Below, one piece after another: positions 46,144-54,804 of a stretch of 56,869 nucleotides of DNA; the stretch's first letter is position 1, and each line of letters begins with the position of its first letter. The stretch comes from CAZFVY01 sp964522665 (GTDB lineage: Bacteria > Verrucomicrobiota > Verrucomicrobiia > Limisphaerales > CAZFVY01), in contig CAZFVY010000037.1 in the NCBI GenBank assembly GCA_964522665.1, positions 1 to 56,869 on the forward strand, read 5' to 3'. A model generated the notes under the pieces. That model saw nothing but the letters and a program-made list of their open reading frames with translations. It was not told the DNA's origin and made no database searches. Made by a program: the position numbers and the translations under genes.

Positions 46144-47226
46144 TCAACGGCCAACCACCAAAATGTCGAGCAAGCCCGGACCACCTCGGCCACCACCACG
46201 ACGACCGCCACCGGGTTGATCACCCGCCGGTGGTGTCGCAGGCGCGGCCGGAGCCGCCGCCGACGCGGGAGCGGGTTCGGTGGTAATCAGAACGATGTGG
46301 TCCGTCTTGGCGTCGAGGGTGCAGGTCTTCGCCCGGTTTTTGGTTTGGACCGTTTGTTCGACCTCAAAGCTCGTCGGGCTAGTCTCCTTAATAATCGTCA
46401 ACGTGCCGTCGCCTTGGGAGCTAAACGCCTCCATGGTGTTGGGATTGAACCCGCCGCCGTCCACGCCCTTGCCGATCGGGAGCGTCGCCAGGATTTTGCC
46501 GTCGTCCGAACTCAGGATGACCGCGGTCGCCGGTTCGTGACAGAACGCGAACAGGACATGGTTTTTCACGTCAAATCCCAGCCCAGCTGGCCCGCCGCCC
46601 TTGCCGCCCAACTCGAAGTTCCCGGTCACTTTGAGCGCATTCACATCCACAACCGCGATTTTGTCCTTATCTTCAAGCGTGACATAAAGATGTCCGGCGC
46701 CGTCGCTGGCGGCCTGTTCGGGCGCGCCGCCGAGATCAATCGTGCCGACAACGGAACCATCCTTGGCGTCGATCACGGTGGCGTTCGGGGCGCGATGGCT
46801 GAAAACATAAACCCGCGCGGTGGCCGGTTCGAAAAGGATACCGTCCGGCCCGCCCTGCACCTCGATGGTCTTAATAGTCTCGAGCGTCTTGGTGTCCCAC
46901 ATGACCACGGGGCTGCTGGAGCAAAAACCGTGGTGCGACTTGGGATCGACCGCGACTCCGCGCGCCCTGGCGTTGGTGATGGAGCCAGTCGATTTGAGGG
47001 TGTCCAAATCGAACACCAGAACCTGATTGCCGCGCGGAACGTATAGCTGGCGGTCCTCGCTATCGGCGAAAACGTAGTCGATTCCGCCCGTCCCCATCGT
47101 TTGGGAAGTATTGAGGATCTTGTAGGGACCGGCGCCCGGCGCCGTTTCGCCGAAGGTCGTTGAACTGAAGGCGATTACGCCGCTCAAGGCGGCCCCAGCG
47201 GCAAGGGCAAAACGACTCATTCTCAT
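46144..47226 (-). CDS. Secreted YncE-like beta-propeller protein
   Basis: A 360-residue protein with a signal peptide (about 1-26). Repeated blades carry VTN-type motifs: LYVPRGNQVLVFDLDTLKSTGSI, GHLYVTLEDKDKIAVVDVNALKVTGNF, TVIDAKDGSVVGTIDLGG. The C-terminus is an Ala/Pro- then Gly/Arg-rich low-complexity segment ending DILVVGR. Proteins of this type bind DNA, peptides or sugars outside the cytoplasm, and many have unknown roles. It is transcribed alone, convergent with the sigma factor gene. Confidence 0.82.
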   Translation of the reverse strand: MRMSRFALAAGAALSGVIAFSSTTFGETAPGAGPYKILNTSQTMGTGGIDYVFADSEDRQLYVPRGNQVLVFDLDTLKSTGSITNARARGVAVDPKSHHGFCSSSPVVMWDTKTLETIKTIEVQGGPDGILFEPATARVYVFSHRAPNATVIDAKDGSVVGTIDLGGAPEQAASDGAGHLYVTLEDKDKIAVVDVNALKVTGNFELGGKGGGPAGLGFDVKNHVLFAFCHEPATAVILSSDDGKILATLPIGKGVDGGGFNPNTMEAFSSQGDGTLTIIKETSPTSFEVEQTVQTKNRAKTCTLDAKTDHIVLITTEPAPASAAAPAAPATPPAGDQPGGGRRGGGRGGPGLLDILVVGR

Positions 47227-47458
47227 TTTCTCTTAATGGAGTTTGGCGGCCCCGCGGCTCATCACGAGTCGCGGCGCCGAGGTTTATTGAAATCAAGAGG
47301 CAAGACGGCAGCCGAGCACGCGAGGTTACACCGAACTCGCTTCGCGGCTTCATCGGTGGCGCCTACCGACGCGTTCTCAATCGAGTTAACGCGGGCATTT
47401 CACGGAGATCCCTTTTCGTCTTTACTGCCGATGCCGCGGGCGCTAGTTCGGGCCGCGT

Positions 47459-47938
47459 ATGAAGAAAGTCAACACTCACGCGCTCGCCGAGGACCGTTGG
47501 ACGTCACCGAAAGGCAAATTCTCCGGATCGAGTATCGAGATCTCGGTCGCCCTGGGCCGCAAACCACTCTCGACGGACCTCAACGAGCGGCACCCTTTTG
47601 ACGTCGAAATCTGCCGCATTCCGCCAGGAAAACGCGCGTATCCGTACCATTCCCACAGCGCGCAATGGGAGTTTTACCACGTCATTTCCGGCCGGGGCGC
47701 CGTTCGACATAAGGACGGAACGACGCCGATCGAGCCGGGCGACGCGTTCATCTTCGGTCCAGATGAACCGCATCAACTCATCAACGACGGCGCCGCCGAC
47801 TTGGTGCTTTACGTGGTCGCGGACAACCCCCTCGGCGAATCCTGTCACTACCCCGACAGCCAGAAATGGATCGTCCGCTCGCCCGAGCGCCGGTTGATTC
47901 GCTCCGAGCCGTTGGACTATTTCGACGGCGAAGAGTGA
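47459..47938 (+). CDS. Cupin-domain protein
   Basis: A 159-residue protein. The cupin motif 1 region carries metal-binding His residues in YPYHSHSAQWEFYHVISGRG and the second motif lies in GDAFIFGPDEPHQLIN. It may bind a metal and a small sugar-like ligand. No partner or regulator is adjacent (the beta-propeller gene is divergent, 233 bases away), so the substrate is open. Confidence 0.8.
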   Translation: MKKVNTHALAEDRWTSPKGKFSGSSIEISVALGRKPLSTDLNERHPFDVEICRIPPGKRAYPYHSHSAQWEFYHVISGRGAVRHKDGTTPIEPGDAFIFGPDEPHQLINDGAADLVLYVVADNPLGESCHYPDSQKWIVRSPERRLIRSEPLDYFDGEE

Positions 47939-47980
47939 AGTCGGGTGGGGCCGGGGAGCAAATCTCTTCTCTGCGTCGAA

Positions 47981-48736
47981 CTACATGGACGCCGGCGCGG
48001 CGGCCGCGATTAGAATTGGATCGGACCGCCGATAGGTCTTCGATTTGGCGTGCGCGGCTTCCGGGCGAACGATCCATTGCTCGGGGCAAAAATGCGAATC
48101 GACGAGCGCTTGAAGCACGGGCGTGTCGCGGGCAGGCGAAATGGTCATCAGGTCACCGGGGCTGAGGAACGGGTAGAATCGCGTGTGGCCCCTAATTCTG
48201 GCGAAAAAGAACCTCCCCTGGCCAGGATCGGCTCGGGGCGCATTCGGCAAAAAGACCGGGCCATTCCAGCCGTGCTCCTCGGTGGCCGAAGGTTCTCTTT
48301 TCGAATGGGCCGCATCCAACCGCAGCTCGGCTCGGAAGACCCATTGGCCGCCCTTGCTTACGCGAATCGAGACCGGAAGGTCCGTCGCGATTGAACAATC
48401 CGCGTGGTCATAAGGCGTCGCAAAAAGAACACGCTCGCAAAAGGCGAAAAAGCGAAATGAGTTGTACGCGCGGAGAAGTAACGCCTGGTCACGCCAGGCG
48501 TGGGACGCCCTTCCCTCGACCAAAACGGAGAAGCTTACCTCCGTGAAACGAACGCCCTTAAACTTCATCTTTCCCGTCGTGACGAGAATCTGCGCCTTCC
48601 TCTCGCGTTCCGCGGGAACCAGTTCCTCCTCCCTCAACCAATCCCGCCAATAGGCCAAGTCGGCCGTGCCCAGCAGCGAAACTTCCCGCACTTGCGCCAG
48701 GTCCGCGACGTAACGTATTTCGGCTGATCTATCCAT
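47981..48736 (-). CDS. Conserved protein of unknown function (possibly acetoacetate-decarboxylase-like fold)
   Basis: A 251-residue protein with an even, protein-like composition. The middle part (VSFSVLVEGRASHAWRDQAL, then AYNSFRFFAFCERVLFATPYDHAD) resembles the beta-rich DUF2071/acetoacetate-decarboxylase-like fold, but I am not certain of the family. It has no signal peptide or membrane segment. It is convergent with the cupin gene. The function is not known. Confidence 0.6.
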   Translation of the reverse strand: MDRSAEIRYVADLAQVREVSLLGTADLAYWRDWLREEELVPAERERKAQILVTTGKMKFKGVRFTEVSFSVLVEGRASHAWRDQALLLRAYNSFRFFAFCERVLFATPYDHADCSIATDLPVSIRVSKGGQWVFRAELRLDAAHSKREPSATEEHGWNGPVFLPNAPRADPGQGRFFFARIRGHTRFYPFLSPGDLMTISPARDTPVLQALVDSHFCPEQWIVRPEAAHAKSKTYRRSDPILIAAAAPASM

Positions 48737-49073
48737 TCTAAACGGGAACGTCGCTATTAACGTGACCCGATCCCAACGGGCTCCGACGAACAGTTGCGCT
48801 AAGCTGGCGCTGTGTCAACACGAGACATTTTCAAGGGGCGCACAATCCCGCAACGAGATCAAATCAACCAACTAGAATTACAATATCGCGACTTCAGGCG
48901 CATCTCTTGAGACGTCGATACACTTCATGATGCGAGACGATGAAAATATTTCATGAGCGTTCAACAAAAAAGGCTTGCCATTGATCAAGTGGAACAAGAC
49001 ACTTACTCGCGAAAGGAATGATTTACCGGAGATAAGATTGGCTAGTTGGATTACTCGATCAATCGATTAACGC
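48737..49073. other. AT-richer intergenic region upstream of the TIR-like island
   Basis: About 340 bases with visibly lower GC than the rest of the window, especially from about 48,880. It should hold the promoter of the three-gene island. No strong ribosome site precedes 49074, and no gene, hairpin or repeat was seen. Confidence 0.4.
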
Positions 49074-49877
49074 ATGAAAAAACCATCTCGAGAAATCGAC
49101 ATCCACGAGTTGGTGAATCGGCTAGACCACTCGAAGGCGATCGCTGGGGCCTCGAAATGGCAACGGCATTCTCAGGAGTTTTCGGACTGGCTTCAAGATG
49201 CCCTGCTAACCTTGCGTCAAGTCGATCCCGAGTTTGAACGGAGTTTTAATCAGATCCCGTTCAGCCCGACCGTTGTTAACCCATTGATGACAAACGAGGT
49301 ATGGGAAGCGGCCTTTCGGAGCGGAATAACTCAGGCGATAAGATTGATTGATGTCGCCCTAAGCGAGTTAAAGTCCACTCAGATACGTCAGGAACGCGAA
49401 GCTCCCAAAAATGACGGACCTGAAAAAACGCGATCTAAGCGGGGAGTTTTCATCGGGCATGGCCGTGAGCTTACCTGCCTGCAGGCAGTGGAGAATTTTG
49501 TGATCAAAATCGGATTTGATCCAGTAGTGCTAAAAGACCAGGGGAGTGGTGGATTGGTTTTACTCGATAAACTCGAAGCTTCGGCGAATGTCGATTTCGC
49601 TATCATTCTACTAACGCCTGATGACCTCGGACGCCTAAAGGATGAAACGGAATTGAACCCACGCGCGCGCCAAAACGTCATTTTCGAATTTGGATATCTA
49701 ATCGCGAAACTCGGACGGCATCGAGTTTGCACGGTGATGAAAGATATGGTTGAGATGCCCTCTAATGTTCTCGGTCTGGTTCACATCCCATACGATCCGG
49801 AAGGGATTTGGCGTTTTAAGATTCTAAAGGAAATGACGACGGGAGGATTAAAAGTTGATGCAAACAACGCTCTCTGA
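49074..49877 (+). CDS. TIR-like (PF10137/Cap12-like) nucleotide-binding protein, probable defence effector
   Basis: A 267-residue protein. Residues about 1-115 are helical and unrecognised. Residues about 120-265 match the TIR-like domain of PF10137: KRGVFIGHGRELTCLQAVENFV, VVLKDQGSGGLVLLDKLE, FAIILLTPDDLG, ARQNVIFEFGYLIAKLGR, and IPYDPEGIWRFKILKEM. Glu205 in the ARQNVIFEFG motif is the likely NADase residue. This domain occurs in CBASS-type effectors that destroy NAD+ when activated. No cyclase gene lies nearby, so how it is triggered is open. It overlaps the next gene by 20 bases. Composition is lower in GC than neighbouring genes, which suggests horizontal acquisition. Confidence 0.83.
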   Translation: MKKPSREIDIHELVNRLDHSKAIAGASKWQRHSQEFSDWLQDALLTLRQVDPEFERSFNQIPFSPTVVNPLMTNEVWEAAFRSGITQAIRLIDVALSELKSTQIRQEREAPKNDGPEKTRSKRGVFIGHGRELTCLQAVENFVIKIGFDPVVLKDQGSGGLVLLDKLEASANVDFAIILLTPDDLGRLKDETELNPRARQNVIFEFGYLIAKLGRHRVCTVMKDMVEMPSNVLGLVHIPYDPEGIWRFKILKEMTTGGLKVDANNAL

Positions 49878-50262
49878 ACAATTCAAAACGGAGCTGGATG
49901 ACTTCACGACCAGCTACAGCGCCTTAATAAAAATGCTATTCGTTCTGGACGACGAATTTGTGCTCGTCGCAAAGGGAACGGGAACTCAGCGAGCGCTCGA
50001 ACGCATCGACGTCGTGAGAATCTCAAAAGAGATCAAGGCAATGTATGGAGAAATCCGACCGATTGCCGCGACTCAGAAAGCCGGGCCGGCGCCGAGAGGT
50101 TACCATATTGCCCTTCGCTTTGATTCCACCGTAGTGTGCCGCCCATTCAATGGAGGATACCTTGTGGTCATCGGTGAGCAGGGTTCCGCCGTTCACAAGT
50201 TGAGAACTCTGCCAAATCAATTGATACTTTCGTTGGAAAAACTGATTAAGGAAAGGCACTAA
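49858..50262 (+). CDS. Unknown protein of the TIR-like island, possible roadblock/LC7-like fold
   Basis: 134 residues from the ATG at 49858, with a GGGAGG ribosome site 11 bases upstream; the TTG just before it is less likely. No family is certain. The pattern of a central long helix (IDVVRISKEIKAMYGEI) between strands, then HIALRFDSTVVCRPFNGGYLVVIGEQGSAVHKLR and a C-terminal helix, resembles roadblock/LC7 domains. That assignment is inference. It overlaps the TIR-like gene by 20 bases and precedes the next gene by two, so the three are translated together. Confidence 0.6.
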   Translation: MQTTLSEQFKTELDDFTTSYSALIKMLFVLDDEFVLVAKGTGTQRALERIDVVRISKEIKAMYGEIRPIAATQKAGPAPRGYHIALRFDSTVVCRPFNGGYLVVIGEQGSAVHKLRTLPNQLILSLEKLIKERH

Positions 50263-50264
50263 CT

Positions 50265-51044
50265 GTGATCCGAACACCGGCTACCGAGATTCTCTTTGCA
50301 AAATTCCGGCTTGAGCCAGACATAAAGATGTTTGCGCTTTTCACAGTTCCCGGCGCTCTAATCGAGGAGAAGACCGAAAAGGAGAGTTTTGCCAACTTGC
50401 ACAATATCTGGACGTTTGCGGAGAACATTAAAAAGGAACTTAATGAGGGAAGCCTAACGGATGCGATCATAATCGGGCCCGTCGATCAGTTTTCATTCCA
50501 AATGATCGACATCAATGATGGGGAGGACCCATTTCTCGGCGTATTCTACGCGGGGGCCAAGGTGGATTTGGTGAATCTGGTCGAAAGAATGGTGGAGAAC
50601 GCCAAGCTGGAAGCCAAGAGTAAACGAGACGCCGAACTGGAAGATCGGCTCAAGCTAAAGGCTACGCCGGAGCCGGGGGCTTTGTCCCTGACGCCGCCCC
50701 CCGCGAGGCCAGCGAAGCCGGCGGGACTCAATGGCCGCACGGTTATTGAAGGCCACCTGCTGAATAAGGTCCGCAAGCACGTCCTGGAATGGAGTGGAAA
50801 TGGTAATGCCGATGGAACGAGCTATGAGGTGGAGGTCAGGTTTCACGGCTTGAATAGCCCCAAGCCAGTTAGAGGCGCCCGGGAAACCAACGAGCCGCCC
50901 CAGACGTTTCGGACCCAAGAGACCCGTTTCAGTCGCCTGGTTCCGAAACACCAATGGCACCTTAAAGCGACATACAGAATAAGAGCGGAAAAAGGTGGTA
51001 CGTTCGGTGACTACTGCGAACCCTTTGATTGCCCCGCGACTTAG
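50265..51044 (+). CDS. Unknown protein of the TIR-like island, possible roadblock-like domain plus beta-rich tail
   Basis: 259 residues from a GTG start, two bases after the preceding stop. Residues about 1-112 show a mixed strand-helix layout (MFALFTVPGALIEEKTEKES, LGVFYAGAKVDLVNLVERMV) that could be a second roadblock-like domain. A charged coil and a Pro/Ala linker (about 112-155) follow. Residues about 155-259 look like a beta-sandwich (TSYEVEVRFHGLN, RLVPKHQWHLKATYRIRAEKGG). No family was recognised. The position in the operon points to a partner of the TIR-like protein. Confidence 0.6.
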   Translation: MIRTPATEILFAKFRLEPDIKMFALFTVPGALIEEKTEKESFANLHNIWTFAENIKKELNEGSLTDAIIIGPVDQFSFQMIDINDGEDPFLGVFYAGAKVDLVNLVERMVENAKLEAKSKRDAELEDRLKLKATPEPGALSLTPPPARPAKPAGLNGRTVIEGHLLNKVRKHVLEWSGNGNADGTSYEVEVRFHGLNSPKPVRGARETNEPPQTFRTQETRFSRLVPKHQWHLKATYRIRAEKGGTFGDYCEPFDCPAT

Positions 51045-51137
51045 ACGACGGCCCCGAAGTGGATGGCGGTGGAGGTTTAATGGCGCCTTCCGCGGGTATC
51101 CGGAATTCGGTGTGGCGCCCGGCGCCAAACGAAACAC

Positions 51138-52682
51138 CTAATCTGACCGCACGCCGATAAAGTTCTCGCTGTTCAGGCCGGTGCGCTCATTCACGCTGAC
51201 GATCACTTTTCGACCCGCTCCGGAAAAGTTGAGCTCCAGGCGATAAAAATTGATGCCGCCGACCAGGTCCAAATCCAGACGGAAAGTTGTATCATTGAGC
51301 CACTGGCCGGTGGCGGCTTGAGGCAGGTTGACAATTGGGTTGAGCGAGAAGCGCGGGACGGCGTCCAAGCCAATCGGGATTCTGACGCGCTCGGCGGCCC
51401 ACCGAAGTTCGGCCTTGGCCTCGGTCGCTGCCTCGAACGCGAAGGTCAGCGCCGAAAGCTCCAAACCGTTCGGGGAGAATTTGAATGTTTTGCCGGAAAC
51501 GCGCGCCGCGACGGCGGGCGGGGCCTCAACCGCGCGAGGCGTTGGCGCTTTGGCCGCGGCGGCGATTCGTTCTTGAAGTTGGTGGTAGGCCGCGGGATTG
51601 GCCGGCGCCGGTTGGTCCGATTTGATGGCCTTGAGAATGAACGGCGCCAGATCGCCCGGGTCGAAGCCACCACCGGTGAACACCAGCACCAGGTCGCGGG
51701 CTGGCCAGACCGTGATTCTCTGCCCGCCCCGCCCAATCGCTTCAAACACTCCCGGAAACTTCTCTCCGGGAACCCACCAATAGTAGCCGTAGTGATCGCC
51801 GTTGCCGGTTTCCTCGACGTGGGCGCTGGTCGCGGCGCTGAGCCAAGCCTCGGGGACGATCTGCCGGTCACCCCAGCGGCCGCGCTGGAGGAACAGCTGT
51901 CCAAGTTTGGCCATGTCGCGCGGGTGCAACTGCAGATCACTCCACCCATAATTATTTCCCCTGGGATCGGACGGCCACGCGGCGTCGCGGATGCCGAGCG
52001 GCTCAAATAACTCGCGGCGGGCCAGGGCCAGCTCGTTCGTGCCGGCGGCCTGGGTGAGCATCGCGGAGAGGAGATGGCAATTGGCGTTGCAGTAGGCAAA
52101 CCGGGCGCCCGGCTCCGTGACCATCGGCAAATCAAGCGCGTATTGGACCCAGTCGCTCGTGCGGCGCATCTCGGCGAGGCGCCCGTCCACGTTGACCCGC
52201 GGGTCCTTCATGTCCACGCCGCAGTCCCACCCGGCCCGCATGGTGAGCAAGTCTTCGAGCTTAAGCGCGCGCTTGCGGGCGTCCAAATTCGCGATCGTCC
52301 GGCGCGGGAATTGATCGATGACAGTCTGGTGGACGTCGGGCAAGACGCCCTGATTGATCGCCAGTCCCACGAGCGTCGAAGTAACGCTCTTGGTGACGGA
52401 GGCGATATCGTGCCGCATCTCCACCTGATAGGGATGGAAGTAGGCGTCAAGCGCCAAGCGTCCGTGCCGAACAATCTGCACGCTATGCACCGGAACCTGA
52501 CGCTCCCGCGCGAAATCAAACATTTCCACCAGCGCGGCCGAATCCAAGCCAACCTCTTCGGGCGCGCAGGTCGTCCACTCGCCCTTCACGTCCGCCGCCT
52601 GCGCGCAGGTCACTGAATTCACGAGCCATAGAAGATTCAGCGCCAGGAGAATGGCGCGGGTTCGCTTACGTCGGCTCGGCAT
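51138..52682 (-). CDS. Beta-lactamase-family serine hydrolase (class C/esterase-like)
   Basis: A 514-residue secreted protein. The signal peptide is at about 8-30. The serine beta-lactamase/penicillin-binding fold has SxxK at Ser95-Lys98 (ASVTKSV) and YxN at Tyr197-Asn199 (FAYCNAN). The third motif is weak: GRGGQ appears where HxG/KTG is usual. The C-terminal region (about 380-514) is an added domain with beta-strand character. Family members are D-Ala-D-Ala peptidases, esterases or lactamases. It is co-oriented with the BlaR1-like gene upstream but separated by 354 bases. Confidence 0.85.
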   Translation of the reverse strand: MPSRRKRTRAILLALNLLWLVNSVTCAQAADVKGEWTTCAPEEVGLDSAALVEMFDFARERQVPVHSVQIVRHGRLALDAYFHPYQVEMRHDIASVTKSVTSTLVGLAINQGVLPDVHQTVIDQFPRRTIANLDARKRALKLEDLLTMRAGWDCGVDMKDPRVNVDGRLAEMRRTSDWVQYALDLPMVTEPGARFAYCNANCHLLSAMLTQAAGTNELALARRELFEPLGIRDAAWPSDPRGNNYGWSDLQLHPRDMAKLGQLFLQRGRWGDRQIVPEAWLSAATSAHVEETGNGDHYGYYWWVPGEKFPGVFEAIGRGGQRITVWPARDLVLVFTGGGFDPGDLAPFILKAIKSDQPAPANPAAYHQLQERIAAAAKAPTPRAVEAPPAVAARVSGKTFKFSPNGLELSALTFAFEAATEAKAELRWAAERVRIPIGLDAVPRFSLNPIVNLPQAATGQWLNDTTFRLDLDLVGGINFYRLELNFSGAGRKVIVSVNERTGLNSENFIGVRSD

Positions 52683-53036
52683 CAGCGAAGAGTGAAGGCT
52701 TTCCGAAGAGCTTCAAGGAGTTTTCCGGCGGCTTCGGGGCGGTCGTGTGAGATAGAATTCTTCAGCGGGACTTAAGCAGGTTCACGAACCTGACTCGGCG
52801 TTCAAACGACGAGCTATTCTCATCGGCCCTTCCTGGGCCGTGATCTCGCGGTAGGCTGCTCCCGGGTGTCTCGTTTGCTAGACAACAAATTCGCACGGAC
52901 ATTGCCGAGTCCGGTCCGCAACAGAATTCGGCCTCGCACCGCGGCGGCGACGCCTCGCGCGGGCGCGAGCTTTCGACTGCCCTCGGCAGGCCAGTTTCGC
53001 GGCTCCTGGACGCAACGGCTCGTTCACCCGATCGGC
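52683..53036. other. Intergenic region between the hydrolase and BlaR1-like genes
   Basis: About 354 bases. It holds a 16-bp perfect inverted repeat at 52777-52792 (listed separately) and a small gccc...gggc hairpin near 52828. No TACA/TGTA operator of the BlaI type was seen here, so the hydrolase is not obviously under BlaI control. Confidence 0.45.
52777..52792. promoter_or_regulatory. 16-bp palindrome, possible operator
   Basis: The sequence caggttcacgaacctg is a perfect inverted repeat with a two-base centre, 95 bases upstream of the hydrolase start codon. It could bind a dimeric regulator; no regulator has been assigned. Confidence 0.4.
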
Positions 53037-54785
53037 CTACTTCTGTTTGAACGAGAACTTACGCGCCCCGGGCGCCTCGAAACCCGCGGGCGAGAGCGGA
53101 TTACCCGGCTCGTTGCCAGTCAGCGTGAGCGTGCCATCCACCAACTGGTAGATCGCGTAGGTCGTCACGCCGACGTACTCACGGACAGGGCAGTCCGTGA
53201 TGACGGCCACGAGTTGCTTCGGATTCGTCTCATAGACCGTAAACGCCGCCTTGTACCATTCGTTGGTGTCGGCGCTGCGAAACTCGAAGTTGGACCCTTG
53301 AAACACCAGTGACGCCGGCTTCGCTCCGCCGCCAATCTCCTGTCCGCGCCAGTCGCCCTGAAGGGCGGTCGTCACGGATGGCGTTGGTTTGGCCACGTCT
53401 GGATTCACCCGTTTCCAGACTTCATTCCATGGATTGCCGACGCCGACCAAGGTAAGCGTATCGCCCTCAAGCTTGACGTTGAACTTGGACGTTACGCCGA
53501 TCAAATTCTTTGTGTTTTCGTTCGCGGACTCGACGGTTTCAAAATATTGATCGCCCTTAAGCCTCCAGGAGCCACCGTGGTGAAAAATGACCGCCCCTGA
53601 ACCGACCGAGGATTGCGTCACGGACCAATGTTGATCGGTCAGGGTTTTGAAGCGGCCGCCCGCGGCTGGCGGTTCGCCAACTTCGCCCGGTTTCCCCACC
53701 AGAATCCACGTTCCGACCAGGTCTTTCGCCAATCGCGACGAGGGCGTCTGAGCGTCGGTGAGCGTGACGAGGGCGAGGCTGGCAAACAGGCAGGAGGCCA
53801 AAGCCAGCCCCCGATTGGATTTCTTGAATTTCGCGATCATACGGATCCTTTCCTTCATTTGGTTCATCTTTTCGACGGCGCCAGCCAGGCTGGGCAGCGA
53901 GGTTGATTGGCCGAAGCGTTCGAGCAGCTTGATAATCGTTTGGCCATAGCGCTGATTCTCATCTTCCCGTCCATACGAGAGCGCCAGGGCGTCGCAAGCC
54001 AGTTCACGATCCACGCGCATCCGGTGGGAGGCCCACCAGACCAGCGGATTGAACCAATGCACGATTTGCAGCGCGGTCATCAGCCAGGCCATTTGAATGT
54101 CGCGGCGTTTGATATGGCTCAGTTCGTGGAGAAACACGTGCCGCAGCTCTTCCGGTGAAAACGATTGCGTCAAGCCGACGGGCAGGAGCAAGCGCGGCCG
54201 AACGAACCCAAACAAAGATGGACCGCCCACCGCCGGCGTCTCAACCAGCGTCACGCGCGATTGCATGCCCATCTGCAGTTTGCAGTCCTCCAATAAATGC
54301 GCGACAGAGGCATCCGCCAGCGGTCGCTGCCGGGCGATTCGCCGCGAAAGCCGCCGGTGCGTGGCCAGCGCCAACAGCGTGAGGGTTAAGGCGCCGGCCG
54401 CCCAAATCCGCGGCAGCCAGGCGGCCCGCGGCCCCATGCCCGCCCAGGCTCGGGAGGCTCGGAGCGTAGAAGCGGCGGCGGCGCCAGTGGTTTCCACGGC
54501 GCCGGCGGAAGCCTCTAAGACACGACTGTTAGGTTTTACCGTCCCCCAGACGAACGACGCGCTGAGTTGAGGAACGTTCAGGAGATTGAAGAGGCTGACG
54601 GGGGCGGGAATCGTCCACGGCAATGCCAATCTGAGAATGACCAACCACCACAGCCCATTGCGCCACCTCGGGCTGAGCCAGCGTCCGAAACCTGACTGAA
54701 CCGCGAGCACCAGCAACACGATGACCGCGGCCTGGCCGGATGCTTTCAGCAGCAAGGGGAAGCGGTATGCGATCAGTTCCTCCAT
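53037..54785 (-). CDS. BlaR1/MecR1-like M56 membrane metalloprotease with TIGR03067-like C-terminal domains
   Basis: 582 residues from the ATG at 54785, preceded by a GAAGG ribosome site; an upstream in-frame start at 54818 overlaps blaI. The N-terminal half has several membrane helices and the M56 zinc motif HELSH (VFLHELSHIKRRD), with the downstream conserved NPLVWWASHRMRVDRELACDALAL segment. A further hydrophobic segment (about 333-352) precedes the extracytoplasmic part. Instead of a penicillin-binding sensor domain, the C-terminus holds two TIGR03067/lipocalin-like units (LVGTWILVGKPGE... and LQGDWRGQEIGGG...). It should cleave or inactivate the BlaI-type repressor encoded 19 bases upstream when it senses a signal that is probably not a beta-lactam. 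Confidence 0.85.
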   Translation of the reverse strand: MEELIAYRFPLLLKASGQAAVIVLLVLAVQSGFGRWLSPRWRNGLWWLVILRLALPWTIPAPVSLFNLLNVPQLSASFVWGTVKPNSRVLEASAGAVETTGAAAASTLRASRAWAGMGPRAAWLPRIWAAGALTLTLLALATHRRLSRRIARQRPLADASVAHLLEDCKLQMGMQSRVTLVETPAVGGPSLFGFVRPRLLLPVGLTQSFSPEELRHVFLHELSHIKRRDIQMAWLMTALQIVHWFNPLVWWASHRMRVDRELACDALALSYGREDENQRYGQTIIKLLERFGQSTSLPSLAGAVEKMNQMKERIRMIAKFKKSNRGLALASCLFASLALVTLTDAQTPSSRLAKDLVGTWILVGKPGEVGEPPAAGGRFKTLTDQHWSVTQSSVGSGAVIFHHGGSWRLKGDQYFETVESANENTKNLIGVTSKFNVKLEGDTLTLVGVGNPWNEVWKRVNPDVAKPTPSVTTALQGDWRGQEIGGGAKPASLVFQGSNFEFRSADTNEWYKAAFTVYETNPKQLVAVITDCPVREYVGVTTYAIYQLVDGTLTLTGNEPGNPLSPAGFEAPGARKFSFKQK

Positions 54786-54804
54786 AGACGCCTTCTCGCT
54801 TCCG

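Noticed and set aside
49074..51044. CBASS operon
   Set aside because: The TIR-like domain suggests it, but no CD-NTase or cyclase gene is present within the island or its flanks.
51114..51128. tggcgcc-c-ggcgcca palindrome after the TIR-like island
   Set aside because: A one-base centre cannot form a normal hairpin and no T tract follows; probably chance in GC-rich sequence.
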